A stretch of 64,000 bases of DNA from Aphrocallistes beatrix (Eukaryota > Porifera > Hexactinellida > Sceptrulophora > Aphrocallistidae). Below, piece by piece: positions 22,983-35,151 of the stretch. How positions within the stretch are numbered: position 1 is the first letter of the stretch; each line of letters begins with the position of its first letter. The stretch spans positions 1,749,934 to 1,813,933 of the forward strand of contig OY725494.1 in NCBI GenBank assembly GCA_963281255.1, given 5' to 3'. The position numbers and the translations under genes were made by a program. The notes under the pieces were generated by a model. It was not told the DNA's origin, ran no database searches, and saw nothing but the letters and a program-made list of their open reading frames with translations.

Positions 22983-23390
22983 CTAAAACAAAATATCTCG
23001 ACTCAAGACTTTTCTCTGAGAAAGGTTCTGATGGTAAACATAGAACTCTATGTTTGCATTTTGTAAGTAAGGTGGATCTCTCATGGACATGTCCTTGGAC
23101 GACTTTTTGAATTGTGTGATAAAGTCAAAGAATTCTTGAGAAATAAGGAAAGTGAGTTCTAGCAGAGCTGAAAAAGAATTGATAGATATACCAAATGAAA
23201 TTGTTGCAAGCGACTTCGCGATAGAGAAGGGTTTATAAACTTCTGGCTTGGATAAGGAACATACATTGGCTCCAATTCTTATCACCATCGCAATCAATGA
23301 TTGTATATTACCATTTGCAACAACATACTTAGCGGAAACTGCTTCAGTGTATTCACTGTTATCAAAGCCAGTACAATCGTCTTGCTATTC
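22983..23390 (-). CDS. ORF of unknown nature next to a hAT-like end
   Basis: The minus-strand frame stays open from about 23,390 to 22,983 and includes CSLSKPEVYKPFSIAKSLA; an internal methionine at 23,297 would give 104 aa. I recognise no domain. Just beyond its stop, CAGTAATCCGGGGGATCCC (about 22,948) looks like a hAT terminus, so this may be the 3' remnant of a hAT-type transposase, though the usual C-terminal dimerisation motifs are not visible. Confidence 0.25.
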
Positions 23391-23462
23391 ATAATGATCT
23401 CAGAATGGCACTGACTAACATTTTCACAGGCATTTATTCGCATTTATACTGATGATTTGAGC

Positions 23463-23622
23463 TATTTAAAAGTAAGTAGCGCATGCGCTGCATTTGAGTA
23501 GCGCATGCGCTGTATTTAGTTAAGAACGCTTTACATTTGCTTTTGTAATTATTAAAACATGCTTATCAAATCGAGGAATCATTGTAGATTTCATGCGCTA
23601 CCTACTTTTAAATAGCTCAATC
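23463..23622. repeat. KDZ left end with inverted duplicate
   Basis: The left terminal sequence GAGCTATTTAAAAGTAAGTA recurs inverted at 23,592-23,620, giving a hairpin of about 165 bp. It could be a subterminal repeat or a solo MITE of the same family. Confidence 0.6.
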
Positions 23623-23765
23623 ATAGCGGTTATTGGAATGTATAAATTAGTGAAGCCTGGTAACCACAATTTAGTAAATAGTCATCTAAATACCTATAAC
23701 TAGTATACGTATCTAAACTTGTTTTTATATAGAGTAATTATAGTTTACTTTTGATTCATTTGAAA

Positions 23766-26700
23766 ATGGCAGAAAAACTAACTTCATCAAAAGGGGCGGT
23801 AAATGTATTCCCCCAAAAGCGAAAGATGTCTGAGAAAGAAGATATTAGTTTCTTGACGTTTGACATCGACAAAGCACTTTGTCTATCAGAGGATGAATCA
23901 CTCCCATTATTAGAATCAGATATGTCAACATGGGCAGGATCAGGTAATAATTTATTCCTTTTTTAGTGCAGCTCTGGAAGGAGATGCATTATGACAAGGG
24001 CGTTGGGAACGTCCGTATTTGAAAAGGACATTTCTTATAGATGGGCTCCTGAATTGAAAACCTTCTTTTAGAGCTGCACTATCGGTCTGTTGATGAGATT
24101 TTCTTAATTACTTATGTTTTTATAGAGCAATGTAATCAAGATGATTACCCCTCAGAATTTGAAATGAGGCAAGTAGAAATGCCAACGATTGATCAATATG
24201 TCAAATTATTGATAGAGAAGTCTCGCGTATACCAGTTAGAGGAAAGTGAATATATTATTATGGCTGATTTTGATCACTTCCGAGGTAAATTAAGTCGAAT
24301 TTAATGTAGATTTTTCTCTCTACATACCACAGGAAAAAGGTTTCAATAAACGATGTGTATTTGTAGGAATTGTTGTGCTGAACAAAAGGAGAATCTTAAT
24401 TGAAAGAACTAATCATATATGTACCTATTGTAAAAGTAATACTTGTATTCATTTTCAAGCATTTGATTTATGTTCACAAAACGATTGCGTGCAAGTTTGT
24501 GAAGCAAACAATTTAGACGACATGATTTACTATCACCCTAATCCTAAAGATATCTTTCTGTTGAAAGAAGATACTTTTCATTGTTTTCAATTAAATAATG
24601 GCAATTGGTTTTGTAATTCTTGTTCTTTAAAGTGCAAGGAATATCTTAAGCTCAAAATTGTTCTCGATAAAGTTACACCTGATACGTCAATAAAAAAAGT
24701 TGAATACAATATTATATCAACCAGATCAATACCATTCAGTCTTGATGAGAACCAGATTAAAATTTACAACCATCAACTCCGCCATGGTATCAATTTGCCT
24801 GTAAATATCTATCCTGAAAAGGATCGTTGTGATAATGGTTTTAATTTCAATAAAGAAGAGCAGCTAAAACTGGAAAAAGTTGGAGTAGTTATCTATATGG
24901 AGAACGATGTGAATGAATTCAAAGAACACAAGGGTAAGTATACGTATAGTACAGATATGATATATATTCGTATAATTTCAGTTACCCTCAATATCTAAGA
25001 AAGTCTCGTTTCTAATATTAATTAACAACGAGTTTTATATCTCATAATGATTCAATATCGTGGTTATTTTAGTTTACAGTTCAAGATGCTGTGGTCCTTG
25101 CAATTGCCTGGCAATTTTTGAAGGACAGAACAGTTTATTATTAAACGTCAACAACAGGCACTTTGTTCATTACAGCTTGTTATACGACTATAGTGAGTTG
25201 ATGACCATGTCACGAAATACTCTATATGGCTATTTGAAGTAGGTTATTTGGATTAAAAATGTTCTTGAATTGAAAATATTATCTTATAAAGTTTTACTCT
25301 TTAGTGCCAAAAACAGAAAACTCATTAGAATGGGCAGAACGAGCACATTCCGTTACCACATTGTTTATCAGGCATGGAATACATATCTAAGAACAATTGA
25401 CATAGATTATACCTCGCACTACTCTTGTCCCAAGTGTAAAGATCAGCCAGATTTGATCATTCTAGACGGTATTGCAATGGGAACAATGAAAGCTGTTCCA
25501 GACGTGGCTACAACATATGATCAGGATCAGCAATACCCTATGATCCCATATTCAGATCGTGTATTTCTCCCTGACACAACTATGAGAAAACAACTCCTTA
25601 AATACTGTTCAGAAGGTTTGCCAGAAAACATTTTCAATGAGCTATTGAAGTCTCTTGGCCAAGAAATGGGTAACTATATTTCATATAGTTCCAATCCGTT
25701 AGAAAATTGGGTTACTATCAGTGGGATCTATAGAAATATTGAAAAAGTGATAAAACTCCTCTGTCATACCGATCCTATATCTGGAATATTCCAATTCTCC
25801 ATATTGGAACCGAATGAACGAAAAGCAATAGCTCTTCTTGCTCATGGAAACTCAGTTAGTGAAAGTTCATTAGTTCCAATTTATCAAAAAATGGATACAT
25901 TGGAAATATTTCTCAATTCTATCCGACCTACAAAAGATAAAACAGGGCTTACCACTTTACACCATACAGTTTCCCCATTATTACAAAGCATCCTGGCACA
26001 AATTGATAGTCTATTTAGCAGGACATCAAGAAACTTAGTAGAATATTCTCCCGAAAGCAACAACTATTTCAATTATTTCCCAACATTTACAGTAAACTAT
26101 AAGTAAGTACAAACACTACTTTTAAACATTATTTAAGCAGACTTCTGTTGGATTTATTTCGTTATAATGGGGGTTATAACGAACACACACGACAAGTATC
26201 TTGTTACAATGTTCAATATAACATAGATGAGTATGAATATCCAGTTTCTATAAAATTGAAGGTCCTCCAAATTAGCTTGAGTTTGCATTAATAATCAATA
26301 CTTTTCAACTTTACCTTTCAACACCCCTCTACAGGATACCAGTATACGAAAGTCAGGAAGATGTGTCAGCTGAAAAGTGTCTCAAAAAGTTCCCTAAGCA
26401 CCAAAAGTTTTCTCCAGGACTAATAGTCATCGCTTGTAAACACAGGATTTGTTACGGTTTCCAAATTCTCAGACAACATGAATCTACAGTTGTAATTTAT
26501 AATTTGCTATTGACCATTTTCAAAGCTCAGCCAAAAGTGATTATCTACGATAATGCTTGTAATTTACATAAAACTTGTATGAAAAGGTAAGTTCATGTGC
26601 ATATCTATCTAGGTCATTTACTTATAATATGATGGATACGTTAGATAGTTATTATTTAATATTTTAGGGATCCCAAATTGTTTCGTAAGACAACTTTTCT

Positions 26701-26934
26701 CATCGATCGGTTCCATTCTACAAATCACAAGTGCAATCCCTCCATTCTTTGAGATCCATTCATACCGACGAGATGAAGAAAATAAACTCACAAGTTTGCG
26801 AGCAACTATTTTCTTCACTAAGAAGGATAGGGACACAGATCGCATATATGCGTATTGACAACGTCTTCTTTACTGCAAGATACTTTTTAGCTTGTTTAAA
26901 CCAAGACATTATATCCCAAACTAACAAAAATTAG
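23766..26934 (+). CDS. KDZ transposase, seven exons, one frameshift
   Basis: Exons: 23766-23943, 24126-24294, 24367-24933, 25073-25238, 25305-26102, 26335-26586, 26668-26934. All junctions are GT-AG and keep frame. The product resembles HMGXB3-like KDZ proteins, a DDE cut-and-paste family. It has Cys clusters CTYCKSNTCIHF and CNSCSLKC (exon 3) and CCGPCNC (exon 4), a CPKC pair followed by LIILDGIAMG (first Asp, exon 5), CKHRICYGFQILRQHES then VIIYDNACNLH (second Asp, exon 6), IDRFHSTNH, and NSQVCEQLFSSLRRI (probable Glu, exon 7). The only damage is in exon 7 near 26,741-26,750, where one missing base after CNPSI throws the frame to a stop; the next frame resumes at once with SLRSIHTDEM. That may be a real mutation or a T-run error. 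It ends about 110 bp from the convergent protease gene. Confidence 0.8.
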
Positions 26935-27047
26935 AATATTGTAACTCAATTTTTTAATTCAAGAGTATCTACTATGTATGCGTGTACATTTGCTGCATTA
27001 TGCATCAATCTTAATGTACTACTAGTAATAACTTGTATGGAAACACA

Positions 27048-28621
27048 TTATACGACACTACATATATTACAAAAAAAGTTAGGGACTTTTTCATCAGTGT
27101 CTTCAAGCCCTACACATGGTTTGTGAAACCATTTAAGGCACTTGGGGCATTCGACCATATGCTGAAAGGCTTGGGCTGGAAGATGGCATAAACACCATAA
27201 CTTGATCTTTAAATCTTTTCTAAGATTGGTTGTCATCCGAGAACGCAACACTATGCTCTCTATCTTTGGAAATGGTGTTAAGATTTCGCTGTTAAAGCAA
27301 TCTATGAGATGAGATCTCATTTTTACTTGTCTCCAGCAATCTTGGGTTGGGTCACCTCCAATTGCTATGGACAAACAGACTGCGGCTGCAAATAAGCCAC
27401 AATCCACCCCACCTCTTTGCTGCTGAATAGGAGCAAGATTTACTATCATCTCAGTATCATTCCCATACAGAAAGGCTAACTGGATAGCCAGATTATCAGG
27501 AATTCTCCCCGTAGTCATTGAATCATAGAGGGTTACATTCCCTTCTAGATCAATCCTGGAGCAGACCCAGTGCAGTGTACCATCATGATGGATCTGAATG
27601 CTAGGGAGTACTAGGTACTGGGCGATATTGCAGTAAATATGTTAATATAACCATATACTATAACAGATATAATTTCTAGGTCTACCAAACTCACACAAAA
27701 TGCGTTCAAGGTTGTGTCTGTCAGAAAAGGGTTGCGATTGGACAGTTCAGAGATAGATAGACTCCTTACTTTTGATGTAATGGCAGGAGTGAATGTAAGT
27801 ATAGGATTCAATGGTTTGGCTCTGAGTAATGTAACAAGACCGGATGGTGCGGTAGGTGGTTGAGGATTTGAAATGAGTTCATTAGAAGCGATTTCGGGTT
27901 GTCGAAAACTTGGAAAGAATGTATCATTACTCGTATCAACATCTGACTCTGGGTGTATTACTATTTTAGTGCTTTTAGAAGTATCAAGAGGAGATCGGTC
28001 TCGGCAGTTACGATAACCAGATTCTTCAGAAGAGCTTGGAGTTATGTGAGATCTAGATCGGTAGTTGATAGAAGCTCGCTCTTTCAGTGTAGATCCCTTA
28101 CAAGAATGCAATATTTTGCGAAGATTTATCTTAGTCGACCGTTTTATGTTTTCAAAAGGGACACATTCCGGCCAAAAGGACGGCTTGAGAGCAGCATCAT
28201 TCCAAAAAGACATATCCTTGCCTAAAATAACGCTTGTCAATTGAATAAAAAATTAATCATTTAAATAGTAAAAGGTCCTTGACTTACCAATTGCTTCCTT
28301 TGTAATTTCTGAAACAAGTTTTCTCAGAGTTGGAACATTGAGATTATCGATATCTCCGTCTAAGAGCTTGTAAATTCCATGGTCATGAGCTGGCTTTGCA
28401 TTTGCGGACTCAATTATCTTACTTGTTACAAGAGTTCTTGAAATTTCATCATTTTTCTCCGCTATGAACTTCTGGAAATTTGCAGGACCCAAAGAACCGA
28501 GCTTACCATGCCATGAAAAAACAGCTCCAGCACATTCTCCTGTAACCGAACGAAACTGTTTCAGGGTATTCGTCAATACTATTACAGCATTAGCCTTGGT
28601 CATCCTGGGTATCTTAGGCAT
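27048..28621 (-). CDS. Ulp1-like (C48) protease with PHD finger
   Basis: Three exons: 28621-28288, 28221-27695, 27617-27048. Both introns are GT-AG and the spliced frame is intact, giving 476 aa. The protease module is C-terminal to a 287-residue region with no recognised domain. The C48 triad is visible: His303 in GTLHWVC, Asp319 in LYDSM, and Cys360 in GGVDCGLF, with a Gln-rich stretch just before the Cys that can supply the oxyanion glutamine. Residues about 429-473 form a PHD-type zinc finger (CLC, CPKC, WFHKPC, CNIC). C48 proteases cleave SUMO or related modifiers; PHD fingers often read histone tails. KDZ and other large DNA transposons are known to carry Ulp1-like genes, so a role in modifying host or transposase SUMO state is inferred. 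Start is the first ATG of the open frame. No damage seen. Confidence 0.85.
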
Positions 28622-28839
28622 TTTTACTAATGAAGGTGAAAGAAATGAATGTGAAGACGGAACAATCCTAGATATAAAGTTGAATTAAAGAGACTTATAT
28701 TTCCTAGCTGATTTTGGCAAGACGGGTGAAAAGGCTGGTTAAATAATAGTTTGCAAATTAAAAGCCTATTCTGTTATTGAATTGCATTCATTCATCACAT
28801 TTATGCCAAACAACAATTTTACATACCTTCCCACTAGCA

Positions 28840-28919
28840 ATGCGCTGCATGCGCTACTCAAAAGCAGCGCATGCGCTACTCAAATGCAGCGCATGCGCTA
28901 CTTACTTTTTAAATATATG
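28840..28919. repeat. KDZ right terminal repeat
   Basis: Three GCATGCGCTACT-type units in tandem, complement of the left end. The left end shows only two, so the ends differ in unit number. Confidence 0.8.
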
Positions 28920-28979
28920 GATGATTTAGGTATATTCGAACCAAATATTAACGTGAAATAGCAAAAGTACACTGAAATC

Positions 28980-29230
28980 CACAAATTTCCTTGAGGCCCC
29001 TAACCCCGAATATTTTGAGGTAATTGTGAATAATAATTCATATTCCTAGCACTACGAAGTATAATCCATCAGTTTAGAATGAATAAAGAGCTTCCAAAAA
29101 GTATATTAGGAAGTTAGAGCAAAAGTCTACGACTTTTAGCTTCCAAGTTAGGATTTTCGAAAAAGGCAACGTCATAATATGACAAAATCTAAAACTTAAC
29201 ATTCCATAGGATCTAGTGCAATAATTATCA
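28980..29230. repeat. dispersed repeat, inverted copy at 56,660-56,900
   Basis: CATCAGTTTAGAATGAATAAAG, AAGTATATTAGGAAGTTAG and TTAACATTCCATAGGATC are found in reverse complement at 56.7-56.9 kb. Ends not defined. Confidence 0.6.
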
Positions 29231-29241
29231 ATGAATCATAC

Positions 29242-29530
29242 ACACTGCCTGAACAAAAGTATTCGTACACCCCATAATTCCCCATACAAATAGTTATAAT
29301 ACTGATTTATTTAGCGTCCAAGGTCAGAACTTAAAATAATTATCAATAGTTCTCCAATTTTTCTGTACACATTATTAACGACAATTGTATTCATTATTTA
29401 GCATACTAGCCACATTTGGATAGATTTTCATGTTTAGATTCGGCATTTTCTAATATATTCAAAGTTCTCCATATAATTTGTATTACAATCAAGTCAATAA
29501 TAAGTCGAGAAATCTTTATTTTTTGACAAA
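29242..29530. repeat. truncated Tc1-like MITE plus shared flank
   Basis: 29,242-29,325 repeats the left end of the 8,742-9,218 MITE (CACTGCCTGAACAAAAGTAT). The following 200 bp resembles, in reverse, 58,480-58,695 (CCAAGGTCAGAACTT; ATTGTATTACAATC-like blocks). Confidence 0.5.
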
Positions 29531-29619
29531 GGAATGTTTGAGGAACCTATATACTTGTATTTTCGCATATATCCATTCATTTAAGATTATAATAAATTAT
29601 ATATCTTCAATAGTTTTTA

Positions 29620-30150
29620 AGATATGACATCGGCCTCTTTCGGGACCATAGAGAGATATTATGCCCGAACTTTACGTATAATATGCGACATCTCACGAAT
29701 AAATGGTCGGATCCGAACAAATTATTTTTTGAAACGATCAGGAAATTATTTCTGATCCAATGATTCTAAACATATGATATCAAATGGGCGATTTCTCGAG
29801 CATTATATAAATGAACTCCCCTATAGAACTATTTTGATTGGATTTTATTTGGCCTTTCTTCTAAATGTTCGTGTTGTATAATATCCAAAGGGGCCAAAAC
29901 AATGTTAAAGTCCATATCATTTAAAAAATATCAAATAAGTTAAAAACTAATTGATGAATACTTCAAATATCTCCAATAATTTTTAAATTTTTAGTAACGC
30001 TAAAATTTAGGGGTTAACTGATAAAATCAAAATAAATACCGTCCAACGAGTACTATCAGATGGTAGACCGCTCAGTAATACAATCGAATTAACAATAAAA
30101 AAGTTTTTTTTTACATTCAGGCAAAGTTTTTCGAGGGCAGTATCCTTAAT
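29620..30150. mobile_element. pogo-like non-autonomous element, partial
   Basis: Same body as 1-420 (AACTCCCCTATAGAACT, GGGGCCAAAACAATG, GGGGTTAACT, TTCGAGGGCAGTATCCTTA). The terminal repeat is cut off and abuts a CRE-MITE fragment. Confidence 0.5.
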
Positions 30151-30152
30151 AA

Positions 30153-30395
30153 GAATGTGCACATTAATATCTCAAAAAAATAACGACTAATCATTCTGTA
30201 ATGACGTCATCATTATGCATCAAAAAATTGACAAATTTTGTGATCTTTCGAGTGATATCGATTATAACAGTAAACATAAGTATTTATAGATGTTATCTAC
30301 CCTAATCAATGTGGTCCCAGGCCCCCGAAGTGCGCCACCGGCAGACACAAAGTGTCTGCCAACCGCGCCGCGCCGCGCTGCGAAGCGCGTTTGTA
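30153..30395 (+). mobile_element. CRE-MITE fragment
   Basis: AATGACGTCATCATTATGC, GATATCGATTATAACAGTA, then the GC-rich end with GCAGACACAAAGTGTCTGCC and CGCGCCGCGCTGCGAAGCGC. The first half is missing. Confidence 0.75.
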
Positions 30396-30471
30396 CGAAA
30401 ATAAATTTCCAGCAATTTTCTGACTTGACTTAATAATTTTTATAAATAGATCTCAAGTTTGAACATTTTCT

Positions 30472-30561
30472 AACTCGGTTTATTCTAACTATCGGTTTTT
30501 TCTAACTCGGTTTATTCTTACTATCCGTTTTATCTAACTCGGTTTATTCTAACTGTTAGAT
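30472..30561 (+). repeat. short tandem repeat
   Basis: About three imperfect units built from TCTAACTCGGTTTATTCTAA and CTATCGGTTT. Confidence 0.8.
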
Positions 30562-31440
30562 TGAGTGAGTTCATACTTCTGTTTCATACTACTCACGGTT
30601 TTAAAGTCAATGTAGCACTTCACCAGTCTCTCTTACACTATATATTATCTAGTCTATTAGTCTTTGTAGTGTACGCTTAACTTAATTTAGTTATTCTCTT
30701 CTCTTCTATAATCACTTGACCATTGTCACAACTAAGGGTACAAGTTGACGACCCAAAAAAGTTTATGGATTTCAAAAATTACATTCGAGCAATGCGCATT
30801 CACACATCATGATATGTGCCCACAGAGTTATGGCCGCAAGGGGGAAAGGTTGGCGCCTATGGGCGATATCTAGACTACTGACCGCATCAAATTAGTCTCC
30901 ATAACCTGCATATGTACTCAATGTACTCAATATACAAACCATGGTTGACAACCGCTAATCAATTCAAAACTCAAAAAGCAGCCATTTAAATCGAAGGAAT
31001 GATGAAATTCTGCATTCTATACCAAAAAGACTACCGGATGCCCTTCTAAAACCTTTCCTCTCATAAAATCCCACCTGGTCTCACAATTGTGAAATGCAAT
31101 TTTTCAAATTTCCATCCTAAAATCATTGTTGTCAACCTTAACTGGAAAATTATTAATTGTATTAATAAGTCTTTTTTCCAAATCGATGGAAAATGGTGAC
31201 GACTTTAAGAATTCAACAAAAGCCACTTGCTACACTGTTGTGAATCGTGACCAATTAAAGCAAAAAAAAAAAGGCTGGAGGAACCCACTAAATGTACTTT
31301 TTTTTTGAAAAATTAATTTTTTTATAGTGATTTAGTTTTATGGTTGGGTGTTTCCTTCCAGAACTAACTCAAAAAGTTTTCATTATTTTCTCCTGAAATT
31401 TTTTGTGGAAACTGTTCTCGATGAGTTATCTGGAAAAATA
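30562..31440. other. intergenic, nothing recognised
   Basis: No credible ORF, terminal repeat or RNA gene. 30,840-30,900 is less AT-rich without clear meaning. Confidence 0.35.
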
Positions 31441-31639
31441 CACTTTTGGGACCTCAAAAAGCAAGAGAAAATATTTTTTTCCCAAATCACCTAATTTATA
31501 GAGGACATTCAAGGAAACTTCAATGGCTTATGCCTCTTTTATTCAATTATTCTTGCACGAAATGGTTGAATAAAGAAAATAATAAGAATATAATTTTCTA
31601 TTTTAACCCAATTAATTTTTTCTTTCCAATTTCGTTCCT

Positions 31640-33260
31640 ACAATATTTGGAAGCAGATTTTCGTAAGGAAAAATATTTTAACGTTTTTCTAAAGTACAAT
31701 ATCGAAATTCTGTCTCTATTATTTTGTTCTACGTTACGAGATCTTTCCAAAACCGTCGAGTTTTTACTCTACGACCTTTGTAACTCAAGATTCCTCCTTT
31801 GTAAAATTGATTTTTTTAAGTGCTAAAAACGGGCTACAAAGCAATTTTCTTCGGAAAGGCTTGATTCCATTAGTTTTTACTGTGTCCTAGTATTAAATAA
31901 CATCTAAACATCCTAAATCAACAACTTATAGTAGTACTTAACTTCATAATACGGCATATCAAATATTTTCACATCATGACACCTTCAAAAGTGTGAAAAG
32001 GTTTTCAGTTATGACTGGGCACCCAAAATGACCATGTCCGATAGTATCCGCCGAAATCCCATATCTATAACTTTATTTGACTATACCACGGAGTTATTTC
32101 AATACTGAATTCGTGCTCCGCACTAAATATCCATCAATTTTATATATATATTGACCATATTTGGAGAATATTTTGTCGCTTTTCCTAGCAACGGCCAGGA
32201 ATGTGAAAAAAATCCTGGCCGTTGCTAGGCACGGTCAAACAAAAATGTTTTCAAATATGGTCAATATATATATATAATTGATGGAAATATTGTGCTGAGC
32301 ATGAATTCACCATTAAAAAGATGATCTGGCACTGTTAAAAGAAGTTATAGCTGTGGGACATTTCGCATTTAAAATGTGTCGTTTTTAGAGCGACACCAGG
32401 TGATACAAGTGGCTCAAAGTGGCGAAATATTGGGGCTAGAGTTATAAAAATCGGAGTTATTATTTAGAACCTAAGGATCTAAAAAAGGATCTAAAAATGA
32501 TCAAAAAGCAATTTGGGTACATTTTTAGTAATAAACAAGTGTCCCATGGGAAACACCAACCTTAATATTCATCTAAGTATGTATGAGGATCAAGATTTTC
32601 CGATTTTTCAACCCAGAACACCTCCAAAAGTACATAATGACTAATTAATGATTTTACGGTTGGCCTTTCCTATGGGCATTTTGTTTTTTATCAAAAATTT
32701 GCCAAAAGTGCTTTTTAATCATTTTTAGATCCCTAAAGTGGTTCTAAACATTAATTTCGATTTTAGAATTTCAACGCTATTATTTTGTCACTTAGAGCCA
32801 CTTGCACCACCTGGTGTCGGCCAAAAAAAGGACACATTTTTGAAGCGAAACGTCTCATATCCATAACTTCTTTGAACCATGTCAGATCATCATTTTAATG
32901 ATAAATTCGTGCACTTGATTTCCAGCAATTTGATATATATCGGACACATTTGGAGAATATTTTGGCTGCGGGTTCCTAGCAACGGCAAGGAATGTGAAAA
33001 AAATCCTGGCCGTTGCTAGGCACGAACAACCAAAAAATTCTCCAAAGATGGTCAATATATATATCAAATTGCTGAAAATTCAATGCATGACACGAATTCA
33101 GAATTCAAATGATGATATGACATGGTTCAAAGAAGTCATTGACCTGTGATTCCGGTGGATACTATCGAATGTGGTTATTTTTGAGAGGCCAGTCATCAAT
33201 GCCCCGGTTTTCACACTTTTGATGGTGAAAATATTTGATATACCATATTTTGAAGCTAAA
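31640..33260. repeat. large compound foldback element
   Basis: Nested inverted repeats. Two hairpins with arms of about 65 bp are centred near 32,207 and 33,000, each built on CCTAGCAACGGCCAGGAATG and its complement and flanked by ATATTGACCATATTTGG-type arms. Between them, 32,340-32,580 and 32,650-32,880 are a further inverted pair centred near 32,610. The outer part (31,640-32,140; GAAAGGCTTGATTCCATTAG, TATCCGCCGAAATCCC) recurs inverted within each 5.3-kb array unit (about 44,500-44,955). No transposase is encoded. Confidence 0.7.
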
Positions 33261-34625
33261 AATAACTAACATTTGACTGTAAAAGTTCATAACTGTGTAA
33301 CAATTCACTTTTAAGAAATTATCTATAACTCATTTTGTAATGGAGACTATTTTTCTTCATGAAGATTAAAAGGATTATACAATGAACAACTTTTTGGTGA
33401 AAGTGAATAATCATTTGGTCGGAATTTTTTTCTAAATTTTTTTCTAAATTACGCAACCATGTGGATTTTAGGGTGAGTGACAAGTGCATCAGGGAGACAA
33501 TTTGTGTAAAATATTGAATTTCAACATTCTTTCATATTCAAATTGCTGATTTTTTCTCAGATGCATATTTTTGAATCGCCCGGCTATGTTTTACCAGGCG
33601 TGTGAATTTTAAATTTCAGAATAGCCTTGTTTGGGACCAAGACATGTTTAAAAGATCCATATTTCTCACCAAAATGTTACGAAAGCACCCAAAGGGGACT
33701 TTTACGGTACCAGAATCTTTCCTTGGGGTAACATTTTGTAACGGAAGCTTTGGCAAAATTTTCATCCCCCGAAACTTTGGGTATGTCAAATTTGTGAGTT
33801 TTCCTGGTATCGTAATAAATTTTACTTGAATCGACGCAGAATGGTTCCCGATATCATCTCATATGTTTAGAATAGTGAAACTCAGTTTTAAGCGTAAAGG
33901 TGTTTAAAGTTAAATGGTCTCCTCAATTTGGTGGTTTTTGACTTTTAAAGCACCGTAACTCGGAAAAATGGTGTCATATCTCTATAGCCTGGACCATTTT
34001 GCTTCGATTCATTTAAAGAGATTCACTATGGCATGAAAACTTGTTAAATTAGACTCATTTTGCAAAAAGTATCTTTACTAAAGTTACTCGGTTGAGACTA
34101 TTCAGGTTCCGTAAAAGTCCTCAAAGGACATTTCGCTGTTTAATTAAGGAGAGAATATGAAAGTTTAGCAGAAACTTTGTCCAAAGCAAGGCTTTTTTGA
34201 AAATTTCAATCTCGACTATTTTGACCGAACTGGAGCCATATTTATTCACATATTCCATAATTTTAAATAATGATCTAATTTTGAATCCCAATGAATGCAA
34301 GAATTACCAATGACGTCATTGTTAAGGCCAGTACTCGTCTCTCAGAATTTTTTAATATTATATATTATCTTGAACTATACGTTGTATTAACAATTCAACC
34401 GTTTAAAATGATCTATCATCAATATTCTTTAATAAAATGCTATAGCTCCAATTTGGCTAATGTTAAATTCCTATACTGAGTTTTAAAATTTGTGCGCCCT
34501 GATTACTTGAAAGGTTTGCTTCTAACTACTGTTCTTAGGTTTCTAAATGAATATACTTGTATGCATACTAGTGATGAATTTTCACCAACAATACTCTTCC
34601 TTCAAACAAATGTGCAAACACTCTT
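33261..34625. other. repeat-like, no gene supported
   Basis: ORFs of 62 and 75 codons (33,602 and 34,291) have no recognisable product. No clear ends found. Confidence 0.3.
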
Positions 34626-34629
34626 TTAA

Positions 34630-34747
34630 TCCATGAAAGCACTTGGGATTTTTCTATTTATTGTAGTAACCCCAAACTTGTATGGGTTCCCCATTGAAAA
34701 TGGCTTAAACCGGAAATGACGCAACGCATTCCTGTGGCAAGCGTGGG
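34630..34747. mobile_element. piggyBac-like MITE, 118 bp
   Basis: Second copy of the 2,929-3,045 element, again between TTAA sites (34,626-34,629 and 34,748-34,751). Confidence 0.65.
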
Positions 34748-35151
34748 TTAATATAGAGTTCCAAATAGTGCCTATTTTTAGACCATTCCATTTTATGGGG
34801 TTATAAAATTGCTTGACAAACGAATTCAATTGATTCGCTTTTAGGTGATAAATTAAATGCAGTATACATACAATAGATTTAAAGATTAAATCAGTAATTG
34901 ACTGGAATAATTTACTACCAGGGCGCACGATATATCACTATTACTGAAAATTAAAAAGATTTATTGAAATCCAAGGCATACGTGAAGTCTACAAAAGCTG
35001 GTATAACGAAAAAATTACTCGGAAATTTCAAAAACTGTTTTGCACAGATATTATACGTACATAAACCAACTTATTATATAATAAAATACGGATTTAAATT
35101 TTGAACAAATCAGCCTCTCCGCCGAACACTGGCCGAAAGTTTTCTAACTTA

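Larger units (their letters stand above)
23459..28919. mobile_element. KDZ-superfamily DNA transposon, about 5.46 kb
   Basis: Both ends carry an inverted repeat of about 50 bp: left 23,463-23,512 with AAGTAAGTAGCGCATGCGCT, right its complement at 28,866-28,914. The outermost few bases differ. The 8-mer GATGATTT flanks the element directly (23,451-23,458 and 28,920-28,927), and Zisupton/KDZ elements are known to make 8-bp duplications. Inside are two convergent spliced genes, a KDZ transposase (plus strand) and a Ulp1-like protease with a PHD finger (minus strand), ending about 110 bp apart. The palindromic GCGCATGCGC units are repeated within the ends, likely transposase binding sites. Confidence 0.8.

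Noticed and set aside
23463-28919. Possible CRISPR-like array from repeated GCGCATGCGC units
   Set aside because: Only two or three units, all in the inverted ends of a eukaryotic transposon, with no spacers or associated genes.
31446-31826. 126-codon plus-strand ORF
   Set aside because: It overlaps the foldback family, whose other copies do not keep the frame; Phe/Leu/Asn-rich as expected from AT-rich noncoding DNA.
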